Positions 8,389-15,167 of a stretch of DNA of 22,243 nt are shown piece after piece. The notes beneath the pieces were generated by a model, which was not told the DNA's origin, made no database searches, and saw only the letters and a program-made list of their open reading frames with translations. Made by a program: the position numbers and the translations under genes. Position 1 is the stretch's first letter, and each line of letters starts with the position of its first letter. The stretch lies in NCBI GenBank assembly GCA_964649095.1, contig CAZYPH010000027.1, forward strand, positions 1 to 22,243, in the 5' to 3' direction. The DNA is from CAZYPH01 sp964649095 (lineage in GTDB: Bacteria > Bdellovibrionota > UBA1018 > UBA923).

Positions 8389-8853
8389 ATGTTAAAAGTA
8401 AAACGCTTGTCTTTAGCTATTCTTCTAACCATTTCACTACAGCCAACACGTCTTTCGGCGCATGGCGAAGACAAACTTGGCCCGCACAAAGGTTACATTC
8501 GCATGCCCGGCAGTTTTCATACGGAAGTCACCCAACAAAGCCCGACTTCGTTTGTGGTTTATTTATTAGATATGCATTGGAAAAATCCGACCACCCATCA
8601 GAGCGAGGTCACAGCTTACGTCATGCGGCCAACGGATCAGAACAACTCTGCGTCGCAAAAAATTCCACTAATATGCACTACGCACCGCAACTCGTATTTA
8701 TGCCAAACAACGCAAGGCGCCGCGACACAACCGGGTGATCAGCTTCTTCTCAAGGCCACGCGTGCTGGCCAAGCTGGTGGCATCGCCACCTACGATCTTC
8801 CGCTACGTTTGACAAAAACCAACACCAGCCACTCGGCGCACCGTGGACATTGA
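8389..8853 (+). CDS. His-rich exported protein of the copper locus
   Basis: The 154-residue protein begins with a signal peptide (MLKVKRLSLAILLTISLQPTRLSA) cut before HGEDKLGPHKGYIRMPG. The mature protein is rich in His, with two cysteines in ICTTHRNSYLC and a His-bearing tail (SHSAHRGH). Such features suit periplasmic copper binding, but I cannot name a characterised family. It is the first gene of the rightward unit driven from the operator region, and its stop is three bases before the csoR start, so the two are co-transcribed. A role as periplasmic copper buffer or chaperone for the pump is inferred from residue content and context only. Confidence 0.6.
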   Translation: MLKVKRLSLAILLTISLQPTRLSAHGEDKLGPHKGYIRMPGSFHTEVTQQSPTSFVVYLLDMHWKNPTTHQSEVTAYVMRPTDQNNSASQKIPLICTTHRNSYLCQTTQGAATQPGDQLLLKATRAGQAGGIATYDLPLRLTKTNTSHSAHRGH

Positions 8854-8856
8854 CAC

Positions 8857-9156
8857 ATGAAGACAAAAACCACACCCGCCTCGCGCATCGGCGCAGACCA
8901 CCGATCATTACTCAACAAACTCCATCGCGCCCAAGGTCAATTAAAAGGGATCGAAAGCATGATCAACGAGAGGCGTTACTGCATCGACATACTTAATCAG
9001 TTTAAGGCGGTAAGTAGCGCCTTAAAAAATATTGAAATCGATATATATAAAAAACACATTAAGACGTGTCTTACTTTAGCGGCAGAGTCAAAAAACAGTG
9101 CTGCGATTACAAAAAAAATTAACGAACTAACAGAACTGCTTTTAAAGCGAGACTAA
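8857..9156 (+). CDS. csoR: CsoR-family copper-sensing repressor
   Basis: This 99-residue all-helical DUF156 protein has the family core HRAQGQLKGIESMI. Cu(I) ligands match the Mycobacterium tuberculosis CsoR pattern exactly in spacing: Cys42 in YCIDIL, His67 and Cys71 in KKHIKTC (25 then 4 residues apart, as Cys36-His61-Cys65). RcnR-type Ni/Co sensors carry His at the last position and FrmR-type formaldehyde sensors differ, so Cu(I) is favoured. Apo-CsoR tetramers bind GC-tract palindromes, and Cu(I) binding releases them; the operator at 8361-8381 is the evident target, giving autoregulation. The gene is three bases after its upstream partner and its end overlaps the convergent oxidase gene by 15 bases. 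One stretch (IEIDIYKK) is encoded by notably AT-rich codons. Confidence 0.88.
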   Translation: MKTKTTPASRIGADHRSLLNKLHRAQGQLKGIESMINERRYCIDILNQFKAVSSALKNIEIDIYKKHIKTCLTLAAESKNSAAITKKINELTELLLKRD

Positions 9157-10683
9157 ACCGTGGATGTGATGTGCGAGTCGCCGTGCAAGCGCCATAATCG
9201 TCAATTGTGGATTGGCACCTAACGCCGTCGGCACCACACTACCGTCGGCAACAAAAATATTTGAGGCTCCAAAAATCAACCCATCTTCATCAACCACACC
9301 TTGTTCAATGCTTGCCGCCATGCGAGCGGTACCCAATAAGTGGAACGCCGCGAGCTCTAACTGCGAGGGTTTGATAGGCATCGCCTCAAAGGCCTCAACG
9401 TCATTAAGTGATTTTAATTCGTGCAGCGACGATCGCACCATAGGCACCACTCGACGTGCGCCATTTTTTAAAAATAAGCGCGCTAAAAAGGCCGTACCTA
9501 AACGCACACGGTTGGCGTCTTCTTGCGTCAACTGGTAACGCACCACAGGCCCCACTAGCGGCCAGTCCGCAATCACACCCGTAGTGCTATCTTCAATCAT
9601 AAAACCAAACGTCACTATGTGGCGGTAGTTCTTCATAAAACCATGCACATCGGGCGTTGCTAGCGGCAACATCGCCGAGATGAGATCGGGCGGAATAAAT
9701 ACTCCTTCGAATAAAACACCCTGCTTTTCTAACGCATGAGAGTAATACCCCTGCGGAATACCCTGCCAACCCCTGACGTCATCCTCAAACTCGGCATGCA
9801 CTTTACTAGCGGGATGTACGGTAAGGTTTTTTCCCACATGCGGCGATCGACTCAACTGATTGCGTTTAATAAGCACCGGTGTATGCACACTACCCGCAGC
9901 GAGGATTACCACTTTGGCCGATACCTCGACGTGGTACTGGGTTCTCTGGCCACGGGCGTCTAATAAAACACCCACCACGCGGTGCGCCTCTAAATATCTA
10001 TCAATAGAAATGGTTTGAATTTTTTCAACGCGACAACTCGTTACCACACTCGCGCCCAAAGCTAAGGCCTGGGGAATATAATTTTGCTCGACTGATTGTT
10101 TGGCCCCCGACGTACAACCGTAACAACAGAGCCCACAACCCGCACACTGCGGAGCGTTGCGTGGCAGTGGCGTAGCCTCTAAAGTGTTCGCACGAAATAT
10201 CTCAGCTACTTTTTTATTTCCAAACGACATGACGTCATCACGCGCAGGCGCCACACCTAAAACACGTTCGACGGCGTCGTAATGCACGGCGAGTTGGTCA
10301 GGAGAAACACCCTCTAGACCAAACTCGCTTTGCCAACGTTGCAACACCGCATCGGCTGGGCGCAACGCGGTACCACTATTAATCAACGTCGTACCACCAA
10401 CACCACAGCCCATAGGAATTGTAAAAAACGGATCACCCACAGCCAACGTCATCCCCTGATTGCGGTACATACGCTTAACCGCATCAACGGGCGTATCACG
10501 ATGGGTCGACGACGGGTGGTGGCGGCCTTCTTCTAAAAACAGAACCGAATAACCTAGCTCCGCGAGCTCTTTACCTGCGACAGCGCCACCTGCGCCGGTA
10601 CCGACGATGACACAGTCGACATCGAACGCTAGGGTTTCAACTGCGACCGATCCATCGATTATGCTACGCGCAGCCACTAACAC
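9142..10683 (-). CDS. GMC/long-chain alcohol oxidase-like flavoprotein
   Basis: The 513-residue protein has the FAD dinucleotide motif GTGAGG at about residues 28-33, followed by LGYSVLFLEEG. A glycine-rich GMC signature (MGCGVGGTTLINSG) lies at 91-104. The C-terminal GMC domain contains HLLGTARM and DGSVVPTALGANPQLT. A cysteine cluster, Cys180, 183, 186, 187 and 190 (CAGCGLCCYGC, then TSGAKQ), resembles the CGxCxxGC-x-x-G-x-K segment of eukaryotic long-chain fatty alcohol oxidases. The family oxidises alcohols with FAD, so a lipophilic alcohol or sterol substrate is plausible. The start is GTG at 10683, overlapping the preceding stop by seven bases, which indicates translational coupling. 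The preceding small gene resembles the N-terminal part of the same oxidase family. There is no signal peptide. Confidence 0.82.
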   Translation of the reverse strand: MLVAARSIIDGSVAVETLAFDVDCVIVGTGAGGAVAGKELAELGYSVLFLEEGRHHPSSTHRDTPVDAVKRMYRNQGMTLAVGDPFFTIPMGCGVGGTTLINSGTALRPADAVLQRWQSEFGLEGVSPDQLAVHYDAVERVLGVAPARDDVMSFGNKKVAEIFRANTLEATPLPRNAPQCAGCGLCCYGCTSGAKQSVEQNYIPQALALGASVVTSCRVEKIQTISIDRYLEAHRVVGVLLDARGQRTQYHVEVSAKVVILAAGSVHTPVLIKRNQLSRSPHVGKNLTVHPASKVHAEFEDDVRGWQGIPQGYYSHALEKQGVLFEGVFIPPDLISAMLPLATPDVHGFMKNYRHIVTFGFMIEDSTTGVIADWPLVGPVVRYQLTQEDANRVRLGTAFLARLFLKNGARRVVPMVRSSLHELKSLNDVEAFEAMPIKPSQLELAAFHLLGTARMAASIEQGVVDEDGLIFGASNIFVADGSVVPTALGANPQLTIMALARRLAHHIHGLVSL

Positions 10684-11069
10684 ACCCCCTTTTGCCTGCG
10701 CGCAAACGCCGCATCGTAACCGACCAATTCAAACGCAGCTGGCTCGGAGTAGATTTGAGGTAAAAACAAAAATTTCAATCCTTGCCCTAACAGTCTCAGA
10801 GCGGCGACTCGACTATCACTCAATTGATCTAAAATCGCCGTACGTTTTACTACAGACAACCAACCAAACCCACTGCAGCGCACCGCGAGAAACAATACCC
10901 CAAACGCCCAACGGTAAAACGATGGTAATCCAACTAAGTAGTTCTCAATTTTTTTTACGACTTGGGTGCGGTCGATCGTTTTTAGTAGCTCGTTATCACT
11001 CGCCAAATAACCTTCTAGAATCGAAAACAGGGCCGGCCGACTATATATACATAATAAGTTATATATCAT
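10677..11069 (-). CDS. Small protein resembling the N-terminal domain of long-chain alcohol oxidases
   Basis: This is a 130-residue, mostly helical protein. Its second half (KRTAILDQLSDSRVAALRLL, then QGLKFLFLP and ELVGYD) resembles the segment that precedes the FAD domain in plant and fungal long-chain fatty alcohol oxidases, where a conserved Arg-rich helix leads to a G-Y motif. Here it is a separate gene whose stop overlaps the GTG start of the oxidase gene. The ATG at 11069 is chosen because it overlaps the stop of the upstream gene as ATGA. A longer reading from 11123 would run deep into that gene. It may act as an accessory subunit or membrane-interaction domain of the oxidase. The resemblance is from memory of the family and is not a search result. 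Confidence 0.6.
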   Translation of the reverse strand: MIYNLLCIYSRPALFSILEGYLASDNELLKTIDRTQVVKKIENYLVGLPSFYRWAFGVLFLAVRCSGFGWLSVVKRTAILDQLSDSRVAALRLLGQGLKFLFLPQIYSEPAAFELVGYDAAFARRQKGVC

Positions 11070-12121
11070 ATTACTAATTCTACTCGTTTGTCGTGTGTGC
11101 GTTGTACCCACTCGTAGGCGCACCGATTAGTACACTGGATAGTTCTGAGAAAAACGCCATGGCGGTACACTTCTAACTTCAGCGACGACGTCTTAGAGTT
11201 GTGGCAATACAACGCACTGCCATCTGTGTCGGTGTATGTGACCCCTGCAAATCGCTCGAGAGGTGTAGTAATATGGCCTACAAATTCAAAACCACGTTTT
11301 TTGAGGCGAAAACGCCACGACTCGAGAGCGGTTTCGTTGCACGTTTTTTTGCTATGGCACAAAGCGAACCACGTGTCCGTCCATTCAAAACGGCCCTCAG
11401 GGATTTCGATCATAAATACCGAAATCGGCGGCGCTATATATCGATTCGCTAATTTAATCTGCGCACTCAGACCCTCAAAAACAAAAGGCGTGCCGTCATC
11501 AGCTTGGTTGGCATGCGCCCACGACCAACCATGGCCGTTTTTGGTACCATAAATGCGGCCCTGCATGCCCGATGCGTGTTCAACAGAATACTCAACACCA
11601 TCTACAATCACTCTGCCGTTAAAAACCAGATACGGGTGGGGGGTATAGACGGTCGTTTTGTTAATCTTCAATCGAGCCAACAGCGACGGCACATGATAGA
11701 ATGGCGCAACAACGCTGCCCGTAATACCGACGGCGCGAAACGAAAGGTCCCAACTTATCGCAGGCTGACTACCTTGGTTATTGACAGCACCAACGGTGCG
11801 GCGCTGGTCGTTATCCCAATACTGCCCACAAATCAGCACGCCATCATTTGGCAGCGGCGTATAGACACTGGCGCCAAAATCTTTTTTCACACCAATCGGC
11901 CGCCCGTCAAAAAACACGGCCCATACTTCGGCTCGCTGTACATTGTTTGTGTCTTGATTATGCGTCGTGTAACGAATCCACAACGCTCGAGGCCTGCCGT
12001 CAGAATTTTTTAAATTTAATTTGGCATACCAGACATTATAAAATGGCCCACGCTGGAAGGCTGGAACATCTAACACACCTTGAGTGGTGTCTTTTATCGC
12101 TTCTATGGCACGGTCTTTCAT
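11066..12121 (-). CDS. CrtC/AttH-like (lipocalin-type) protein
   Basis: This 351-residue protein has no signal peptide. Aromatic-rich beta segments include FYNVWYAKLNL (about residues 27-37), RALWIRYTTH, AEVWAVFFDG, ISWDLSF and GRIYGTKNGHGWSWAHAN. The WY-x-K-L-N, LWIRYT and G-x-x-G-x-x-HGWSWAH patterns are reminiscent of the AttH / CrtC (carotenoid 1,2-hydratase) / tocopherol-cyclase-like superfamily, whose paired lipocalin-like barrels handle hydrophobic substrates. The C-terminal part contains paired cysteines (ALCHSKKTC, LYCHNS, CTNRC). An AAGGGG Shine-Dalgarno lies four bases before the ATG. The gene overlaps the next by ATGA and follows the 4-TM gene by ten bases. A lipid-binding or lipid-modifying role alongside the oxidase is inferred; the family assignment is tentative. 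Confidence 0.5.
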   Translation of the reverse strand: MKDRAIEAIKDTTQGVLDVPAFQRGPFYNVWYAKLNLKNSDGRPRALWIRYTTHNQDTNNVQRAEVWAVFFDGRPIGVKKDFGASVYTPLPNDGVLICGQYWDNDQRRTVGAVNNQGSQPAISWDLSFRAVGITGSVVAPFYHVPSLLARLKINKTTVYTPHPYLVFNGRVIVDGVEYSVEHASGMQGRIYGTKNGHGWSWAHANQADDGTPFVFEGLSAQIKLANRYIAPPISVFMIEIPEGRFEWTDTWFALCHSKKTCNETALESWRFRLKKRGFEFVGHITTPLERFAGVTYTDTDGSALYCHNSKTSSLKLEVYRHGVFLRTIQCTNRCAYEWVQRTHDKRVELVI

Positions 12122-12131
12122 AAAACCCCTT

Positions 12132-12527
12132 CTAAGCCACTACTCTTAATCGCCGCGCCAACCACCACACCATAATAAAAATGCTGCCATCCGTTACGGC
12201 GCCAACTGCATAGGCTAAATAGTATTGCCCCTCTAACAACGCCGCTAGTAGAAAGCCCCCCGTGCTCACACCCTTCGAAAGCAGGTGGAGTTTAATATAC
12301 GCCTCATCATCGGGATTTTTAGCCGACTGTCGCGCAATAAAGCCCAACATCATCATCATCGACGTTGTCAAAACCACCCAAAAGCGATCGGGTGCTGATT
12401 GCAGCGTTAGAATTTCTTCTAAAAGACTATGAAATAAATAAAATAGAATACCTACGATTACATATATATATGAATATACATGCATAATCGCACTAAATGC
12501 GGCGCGATTTTTGGAATTGGATGCCAT
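12132..12527 (-). CDS. Small four-helix membrane protein
   Basis: This 131-residue protein has four predicted membrane segments: about residues 15-35 (VYSYIYVIVGILFYLF), 48-65 (FWVVLTTSMMMMLGFIA), 84-104 (GVSTGGFLLAALLEGQYYLA) and 107-125 (GAVTDGSIFIMVWWLA). The loop between segments 2 and 3 contains ARQSAKNPDDEAYIKLHLLSK. No motif links it to a known family. It is the first gene of the tightly packed oxidase run, ten bases upstream of the CrtC/AttH-like gene. A GGGAG Shine-Dalgarno lies eight bases before the ATG, inside a small inverted repeat. The first membrane segment is encoded by AT-rich codons (TATATATATA). Confidence 0.6.
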   Translation of the reverse strand: MASNSKNRAAFSAIMHVYSYIYVIVGILFYLFHSLLEEILTLQSAPDRFWVVLTTSMMMMLGFIARQSAKNPDDEAYIKLHLLSKGVSTGGFLLAALLEGQYYLAYAVGAVTDGSIFIMVWWLARRLRVVA

Positions 12528-12533
12528 AAAAAA

Positions 12534-12549
12534 AACTCCCTACAGAGTT
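12534..12549 (-). promoter_or_regulatory. Small inverted repeat followed by T8 and containing the Shine-Dalgarno
   Basis: On the minus strand AACTC pairs with GAGTT across a six-base loop, followed by eight T residues and then ATG at 12527. It could be a weak intrinsic terminator for the gene ending at 12566. The right arm also carries GGGAG at the correct distance for ribosome binding, so it may instead control initiation of the membrane-protein gene. The five-base stem is weak. Confidence 0.3.
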
Positions 12550-12565
12550 GATTATGGCAGGGATA

Positions 12566-13204
12566 TTACAAGTTATACAACAACTGCTGCCTTATTTGCT
12601 CACTTGTGACGCAGCCAAACGAGGGCAAAGCTTTAACATCGTCATGGGCAACAATTTTTTCAATAATACTAGGCCACTGCACATCACTGACCGACGCGAT
12701 CGATCGATCGGAGTACCCGCCCATATAGTTAATATTAAATATACCCCTTTCACTACCCCCAAGCTCTTTAGAGAGCACCACTAACCAGGGCACACTCTCG
12801 ATCTGAAAAACCGATTTAGCCTGAGCGAGCGTAAGACTCTGGATACTTACTAACGCCTTACGTAGGGGCTCTAGAGTAGCTTCCTCGACTTGCTCTGCCG
12901 CATCGCCCTTATGATTCAATAAGACGACAACATGTTTCACACCCAGTTTTTCAGAGCGTTTAACAAACTGGCCGAGACTTTCTAATACTGCTCTGGAACA
13001 ACCGCAGCGTATGTCTAATACATGCACGGCAACAAATTGTGCGCCCGCTGCTTCGAATAAACCGCTCACAGCCTGTTTAGAAAAGGCCGCTAAACCAGCC
13101 GGTATTTTAAATGGCACACCATGTCGCGACATCAGAATTCCAATTATACCAGCCGTCGCTACAAACCAGAGGATAAAAAACATTTTGAATCGTGAGCCTG
13201 ACAT
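12566..13204 (-). CDS. Membrane-anchored thioredoxin-fold protein with an RCGCS motif
   Basis: The 212-residue protein has one N-terminal membrane anchor (FFILWFVATAGIIGILM) and a periplasmic domain. A beta strand VAVHVLDI leads to RCGCSRAVLESL (Cys67 and Cys69 at the start of a helix), the position of the thioredoxin CxxC active site but spaced CxC. A later SVPWLVVL carries a proline (residue 139) positioned like the thioredoxin cis-proline. This suits a periplasmic thiol or metal-binding thioredoxin relative; a CxC centre is also found in isomerase-like and metal-binding members. A C-terminal Cys (SFGCVTSEQ) is also present. The start lies four bases after the stop of the broken chemoreceptor gene on the same strand. 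Substrate is unknown. Confidence 0.6.
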   Translation of the reverse strand: MSGSRFKMFFILWFVATAGIIGILMSRHGVPFKIPAGLAAFSKQAVSGLFEAAGAQFVAVHVLDIRCGCSRAVLESLGQFVKRSEKLGVKHVVVLLNHKGDAAEQVEEATLEPLRKALVSIQSLTLAQAKSVFQIESVPWLVVLSKELGGSERGIFNINYMGGYSDRSIASVSDVQWPSIIEKIVAHDDVKALPSFGCVTSEQIRQQLLYNL

Positions 13205-13208
13205 ACCG

Positions 13209-14245
13209 TTAGGCCACTAACTTTGTTTTAGTGGGTGCCGCAGGCTCCATTGGCGCAGCAATAGCCATAGCTTCAGTCCCAGACGAAGGCGCATTGGTAG
13301 ACACAGGCGGTGCATCACTCAACACACCTTCTAAGTTTGATGACAGCACATCTAAGTGGTGCACGACTTGCGCACGGCCCTCAGCACTTTGAGTTTTGGC
13401 CTTAATCGTAATGTCGTTCGTGAATGCAGCAAGATCATTCACCGTTTTGGTTAAATGCCCTACACCCACTCGTTGTTCGTCATTGGCAGATGCGATCTTC
13501 GTGACTTCGTCGACGGTGTGTTTTAATCCGGTAGCAATCTCTTCAAAAACGTCTAAACAACGTTTGATGTGCGACTCACTTTCGGCGACGCCGTCTACAA
13601 TGCGTTGAAAGCTTTGCTGCGCCTGCGAGATCGATTTTTCTAGAATAGTATTGGAACGCTCGGTGCCCGATACTAACAAATCATTAATCTCATGCGCGGC
13701 GCCGCCACTCATTTGCGCAAGCTTTCCTACTTCTTCGGCTACAACTGAGAATCCTTTGCCGTGCTCACCAGCTCTTGCAGCTTCTACCGAAGCATTAAAC
13801 GAAAGAAGTTTAGTCTGAAATACGATGCTGTAGGTAATATAAAAAACAACACGATGTGGTGAACCGCTGCCGTTGCTGCTGCAGCTAACAATACCCAGGG
13901 GTTTCCAAAAATAATCATCCACGCCAACGCCACAAAGATATGAAAATGAAACTCAATAGTACCTTTACTGAGATGGATCAGAATGCCGCTCATACACATG
14001 CCGGCAATACCCAAAACTATCGACGTGGCGCGCGCCGACGCCGCCGATTTGATAGCGACCGCAGGGCCACTCAATACTAATAAACACAACAACAGGCCCT
14101 CTATAATAGAAGTCTGATAGAACCACGTCAGGAGAGGAACTAAAACCACATGCCCTAATAAGAGCATAAAAAAACCGCGATTTACTTTGCTCAAGTAGCG
14201 TTTTTCGTATTCTGATACAGGCCCTATCAATGGAGTATTTGCCAT
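13209..14245 (-). pseudogene. Methyl-accepting chemotaxis protein with internal deletion and frameshift
   Basis: The N-terminal part (from ATG 14245, preceded by a strong AGGAGG) encodes a multi-helix membrane sensor ending in HFHIFVALAWMII and AAVHHIVLFFILP, a module found in some chemoreceptors. It then runs into an unrelated tail and stops at 13784. In another frame the conserved receptor tip appears abruptly: QTKLLSFNASVEAARAGEHG then KGFSVVAEEVGKLA, followed by the C-terminal helix and a Pro/Ala/Thr-rich tail ending at 13209. The membrane-exit segment and the first long signalling helix, on the order of 150-250 residues in typical receptors, are missing. The junction lies at about 13824-13845. 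Either a real deletion inactivated the gene or the assembly collapsed here. As written, no functional receptor can be made. Confidence 0.8.
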
Positions 14246-14256
14246 ATACGTTAAAA

Positions 14257-14262
14257 CCTCCT
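14257..14262 (-). promoter_or_regulatory. Strong Shine-Dalgarno of the chemoreceptor gene
   Basis: AGGAGG on the minus strand, eleven bases before ATG 14245. It decides that start over the TTG at 14278, and it is the strongest ribosome-binding site noticed in the window, although the gene is broken. Confidence 0.6.
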
Positions 14263-14268
14263 CAAGAA

Positions 14269-14278
14269 TTGACGTCAA
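14269..14278. promoter_or_regulatory. Perfect 10-base palindrome in the leader of the chemoreceptor gene
   Basis: TTGACGTCAA is fully self-complementary and sits just upstream of the AGGAGG ribosome-binding site, within the short intergenic region shared with the rightward DUF3592-like gene. It could be a regulator-binding site; no other copy was noticed nearby. Confidence 0.25.
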
Positions 14279-14291
14279 CTAGGTATCGGAA

Positions 14292-14317
14292 ATTATATAA
14301 ATAATCTTAAATATAAT
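14292..14317. promoter_or_regulatory. AT-rich divergent promoter region
   Basis: Contains TATAAT hexamers in both orientations (minus 14297-14292, plus 14312-14317) between the divergent chemoreceptor and DUF3592-like genes. The -35 matches are poor, so the boundaries are approximate. Confidence 0.3.
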
Positions 14318-14416
14318 TTGCGTTTATACTGCGGTCTATGCCGAACCCAATACTCAGAACTGAACGCTGAGCGATTTCATTTAAGTGATCGGCAAAGACG
14401 TACGATACGCCTGAGT

Positions 14417-15109
14417 ATGACAACCGTCGCACAGTATAGCCTAATTGGCCTTGGCCTGGTGTTCTACATCTACAGCCACGTCGGCATCTTTCACCATATA
14501 CGTAGCCGCAACTGGGTTTTAACGCCGGCAGAATTGATACCCGATAGCTTTTACGAAGAGCGTGAGACTGATCATCGATCGGACGATCCACGTTCGTTTG
14601 GCCGCGTAGGTCCCCAAATAATGAGCAAGTTTGTGGCCGAGTACCGTTACGAATATCAAGGCAGATCTTATACGCACAACCGTTTGAGTTTTTACGACAA
14701 CAAATCGTATGTCTTGGGTGGCGACACGTATTGGAAAAATATCGCCGAACAACTCACCAAAAATGACGGGCGGTTTGAGGTGTACGTAAACCCCGACAAT
14801 CCACAAGAGGCGGTCGTTGTTCGCGAGATTCGGTGGTTGGCAGCGGGGGGTTATTTTGCCGTGGGATTTTTTTTGGTTTTTCTAGGCCTTTTAGGCCTAT
14901 TTCCGAGTATTGCGGCAACAGGGGCAGCATCGCCCCAATCAGCCCAACTCAACATTCGTGTGGTCGTGGCCTTTATAGTGGTGGGGTGCAACGCGGCGCT
15001 CGTAAGCCCGCTACTTTGGCGGGATAAATATTTTTTATTGGCCGTATTAGCCTGGCTGCCCGTAATTCTAGGCCTCAACGGTTTACTAAAATACTTTAAA
15101 CAGCCGTAA
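14417..15109 (+). CDS. DUF3592-like membrane protein
   Basis: This protein of about 230 residues has one membrane segment near the N-terminus (QYSLIGLGLVFYIYSHVGIF), a soluble domain of about 120 residues and three C-terminal membrane segments (from GGYFAVGFFLVFLGLLGLF to the end). The soluble part has WVLTPAELIPDSFY, KFVAEYRYEYQGRSYTHNRL and FEVYVNPDNPQEAVV, the pattern of the DUF3592 family, in which a beta domain contains YEY-x-G and V-Y-Y/V-N-P-x-N/D-P. No enzymatic function is known for the family. ATG 14417 is preferred because it places the first membrane segment near the N-terminus; an in-frame TTG at 14318 would add a charged, unlikely leader lying on a candidate promoter. The Shine-Dalgarno is weak. 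Confidence 0.7.
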   Translation: MTTVAQYSLIGLGLVFYIYSHVGIFHHIRSRNWVLTPAELIPDSFYEERETDHRSDDPRSFGRVGPQIMSKFVAEYRYEYQGRSYTHNRLSFYDNKSYVLGGDTYWKNIAEQLTKNDGRFEVYVNPDNPQEAVVVREIRWLAAGGYFAVGFFLVFLGLLGLFPSIAATGAASPQSAQLNIRVVVAFIVVGCNAALVSPLLWRDKYFLLAVLAWLPVILGLNGLLKYFKQP

Positions 15110-15167
15110 CGCGGCAATAATTGCCATTCTATTAAAGAATTATTTACGCTCAACCGAAACCCAAGAC

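Noticed and set aside
11070..11123. Earlier start for the small oxidase-associated protein
   Set aside because: It would overlap the upstream gene by over 50 bases, whereas the ATG at 11069 gives a standard ATGA overlap.
14318..14416. TTG start extending the DUF3592-like protein by 33 residues
   Set aside because: The extension is charged, precedes the first membrane segment, and begins at a TATAAT-rich promoter-like region, so it is probably untranslated leader.
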